A stretch of 29,788 bases of DNA from Rhizophagus sp. LPA8_4_AMF. Lineage: Eukaryota > Glomeromycota > Glomeromycetes > Glomerales > Glomeraceae. Below the pieces are notes generated by a model that ran no database searches, was not told the DNA's origin, and saw only the letters and a program-made list of their open reading frames with translations. Below, piece after piece: positions 28,978 through 29,788 of this stretch; positions within the stretch are counted from its first letter, which is position 1; the number at the start of each line of letters is the position of its first letter. The DNA lies in NCBI GenBank assembly GCA_021464525.1, contig JADRCO010000609.1, forward strand, positions 1-29,788, read 5' to 3'. Position numbers and translations under genes: made by a program.

Positions 28978-29565
28978 TCAATTTTTTATTTAAAATTAAA
29001 ATTTAGTATTTAATAAATTATGAAATAGCGGTCAAATATTCTTTATATCATGAGTATTTAAATGGATTTGAATGATCTATTTAATTTATTCCAATTATAT
29101 TTATCGAGAACAATGACATGTTTGAAAAAAAAATAGGAAAAAAAATTCTCACGTGTTCGGGATTGACTTTTTTAGATTAAGTACTAGTAATTATTTTATT
29201 AATTAAACAATCTCCCGATATAACGATATATCAAAAAGAATATCACTCCCAAGTTCTTTGGCTGAATAACATTAAATGGTTACATTAAGGAACCAATAAT
29301 AATAATCATTGGATAATTGATTTTTACACTACAAATAAATCTAAATTTGCTACGAATAAAACTCATTACCCGCCGGTGTCAAGAAACATCAATAAAATTA
29401 AGAAATTGCTCTGTACAAATTTTTTTAGAAAAAAATTTCAAGAAATTGTAAGATGAAGTTTCATTTTCTGTAAAAGTATTTGCAAATAATAGGAAAAGTT
29501 GTAATGACGTGCTTCTATTCAGTGAATGCCGAAAATGAGATTCGTTTAATAATGTCCTATCGAAA
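28978..29565. repeat. 5' flank of the last array copy, then unassigned spacer
   Basis: About 28990-29165 matches the 5' flanks of the other array copies (20021-20230; weaker match to 17640-17790). Beyond about 29180 no homology or gene was recognised. Confidence 0.55.
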
Positions 29566-29660
29566 ATGTTTTCCAGTGCTTTGAAAATAGTAGCGATTCA
29601 TTTTCACGACATGAGATAAAACTGCTCGATTGAGTAACCAATGATCTTTGATTCAAACAT
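29566..29660 (-). pseudogene. faint relic of the C-terminal domain
   Basis: A ~95-bp stretch containing AAAATGTTTTCCAGTGCTTT, then a degraded counterpart of the CATGACGTGCCGGTGTAGAA region and GAGTAACCAATGATCTTTGA, collinear with 18930-19010 of the 18355-19888 copy. It corresponds to the RHVMEKIF-YFQSTGKHFH part of the domain. It suggests that the array once extended further right. Confidence 0.45.
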
Positions 29661-29764
29661 TTTGCTTGCTTTCATGTTAATTTGTTTTTTCATTGTTATT
29701 ATTTATTATATTTAATAAGAAAATTTCTAATTATCACCACAGGTGATTTCACCGGTATAATCAA

Positions 29765-29775
29765 ATCACATGATC
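29765..29775. promoter_or_regulatory. ATCACATGATC site at window end
   Basis: Same 11-bp palindromic-type site as at 11330-11340, preceded by AGGTGATTTCACC (29741-29753, an inverted repeat of GGTGA/TCACC). The gene it would serve, if any, lies outside the window. Confidence 0.3.
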
Positions 29776-29788
29776 ATGCCGCAGTAAT

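Overview
This is a stretch of a very AT-rich eukaryotic nuclear genome. Short spliceosomal introns (about 65-225 bp, GTAAGT/GTATGT-like donors), a fungal HSPA12-like Hsp70 gene pair, asparagine- and lysine-rich coding sequence, and degraded pieces resembling protein families that I recall as strongly expanded in arbuscular mycorrhizal fungi suggest a Glomeromycotina fungus (Rhizophagus-like). The lineage is an inference; no rRNA or marker gene is present.

Layout. 1-1583: gene-poor, with one small pogo/Tc1-type MITE. 1584-3870 (minus): a complete nine-exon HSPA12-like Hsp70 gene (562 aa) with degenerate ATP-binding motifs. 4718-5458: a small intronless minus-strand gene with an internal duplication, faced from the other side by a palindromic TATA box. 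5459-6848: gene-free, with a cluster of inverted repeats. 6849-11255 (minus): the highlight, a second nine-exon Hsp70-type gene whose exons 1-8 match the first gene in order and intron phase, but whose last exon encodes a ~520-residue coiled coil plus a ~235-residue conserved C-terminal domain in place of the Hsp70 substrate-binding end (1179 aa predicted). 11798-13318 and 14361-15773 (plus): two intact single-exon genes encoding free-standing versions of the same coiled-coil + C-terminal-domain protein. 16311-20962 and 27121-28977 (minus): an array of further copies in every state of decay (frameshifted, nonsense-mutated, fragmentary), separated by duplicated spacers; another faint relic lies at 29566-29660. 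One array copy appears to have been split by about 6 kb of unrelated sequence (20967-27109) that contains relics of two other expanded families, a small two-exon membrane-protein gene (possibly broken) and a long AT-only desert.

The biological theme is a locally amplified, fast-decaying family of coiled-coil proteins with an unrecognised C-terminal domain, next to Hsp70-like ATPases, with one member captured as the C-terminal exon of an Hsp70. This suggests, as inference only, that the free-standing coiled-coil proteins and the Hsp70 fusion act in one pathway, for example by co-assembling through the shared coil or the shared C-terminal domain.
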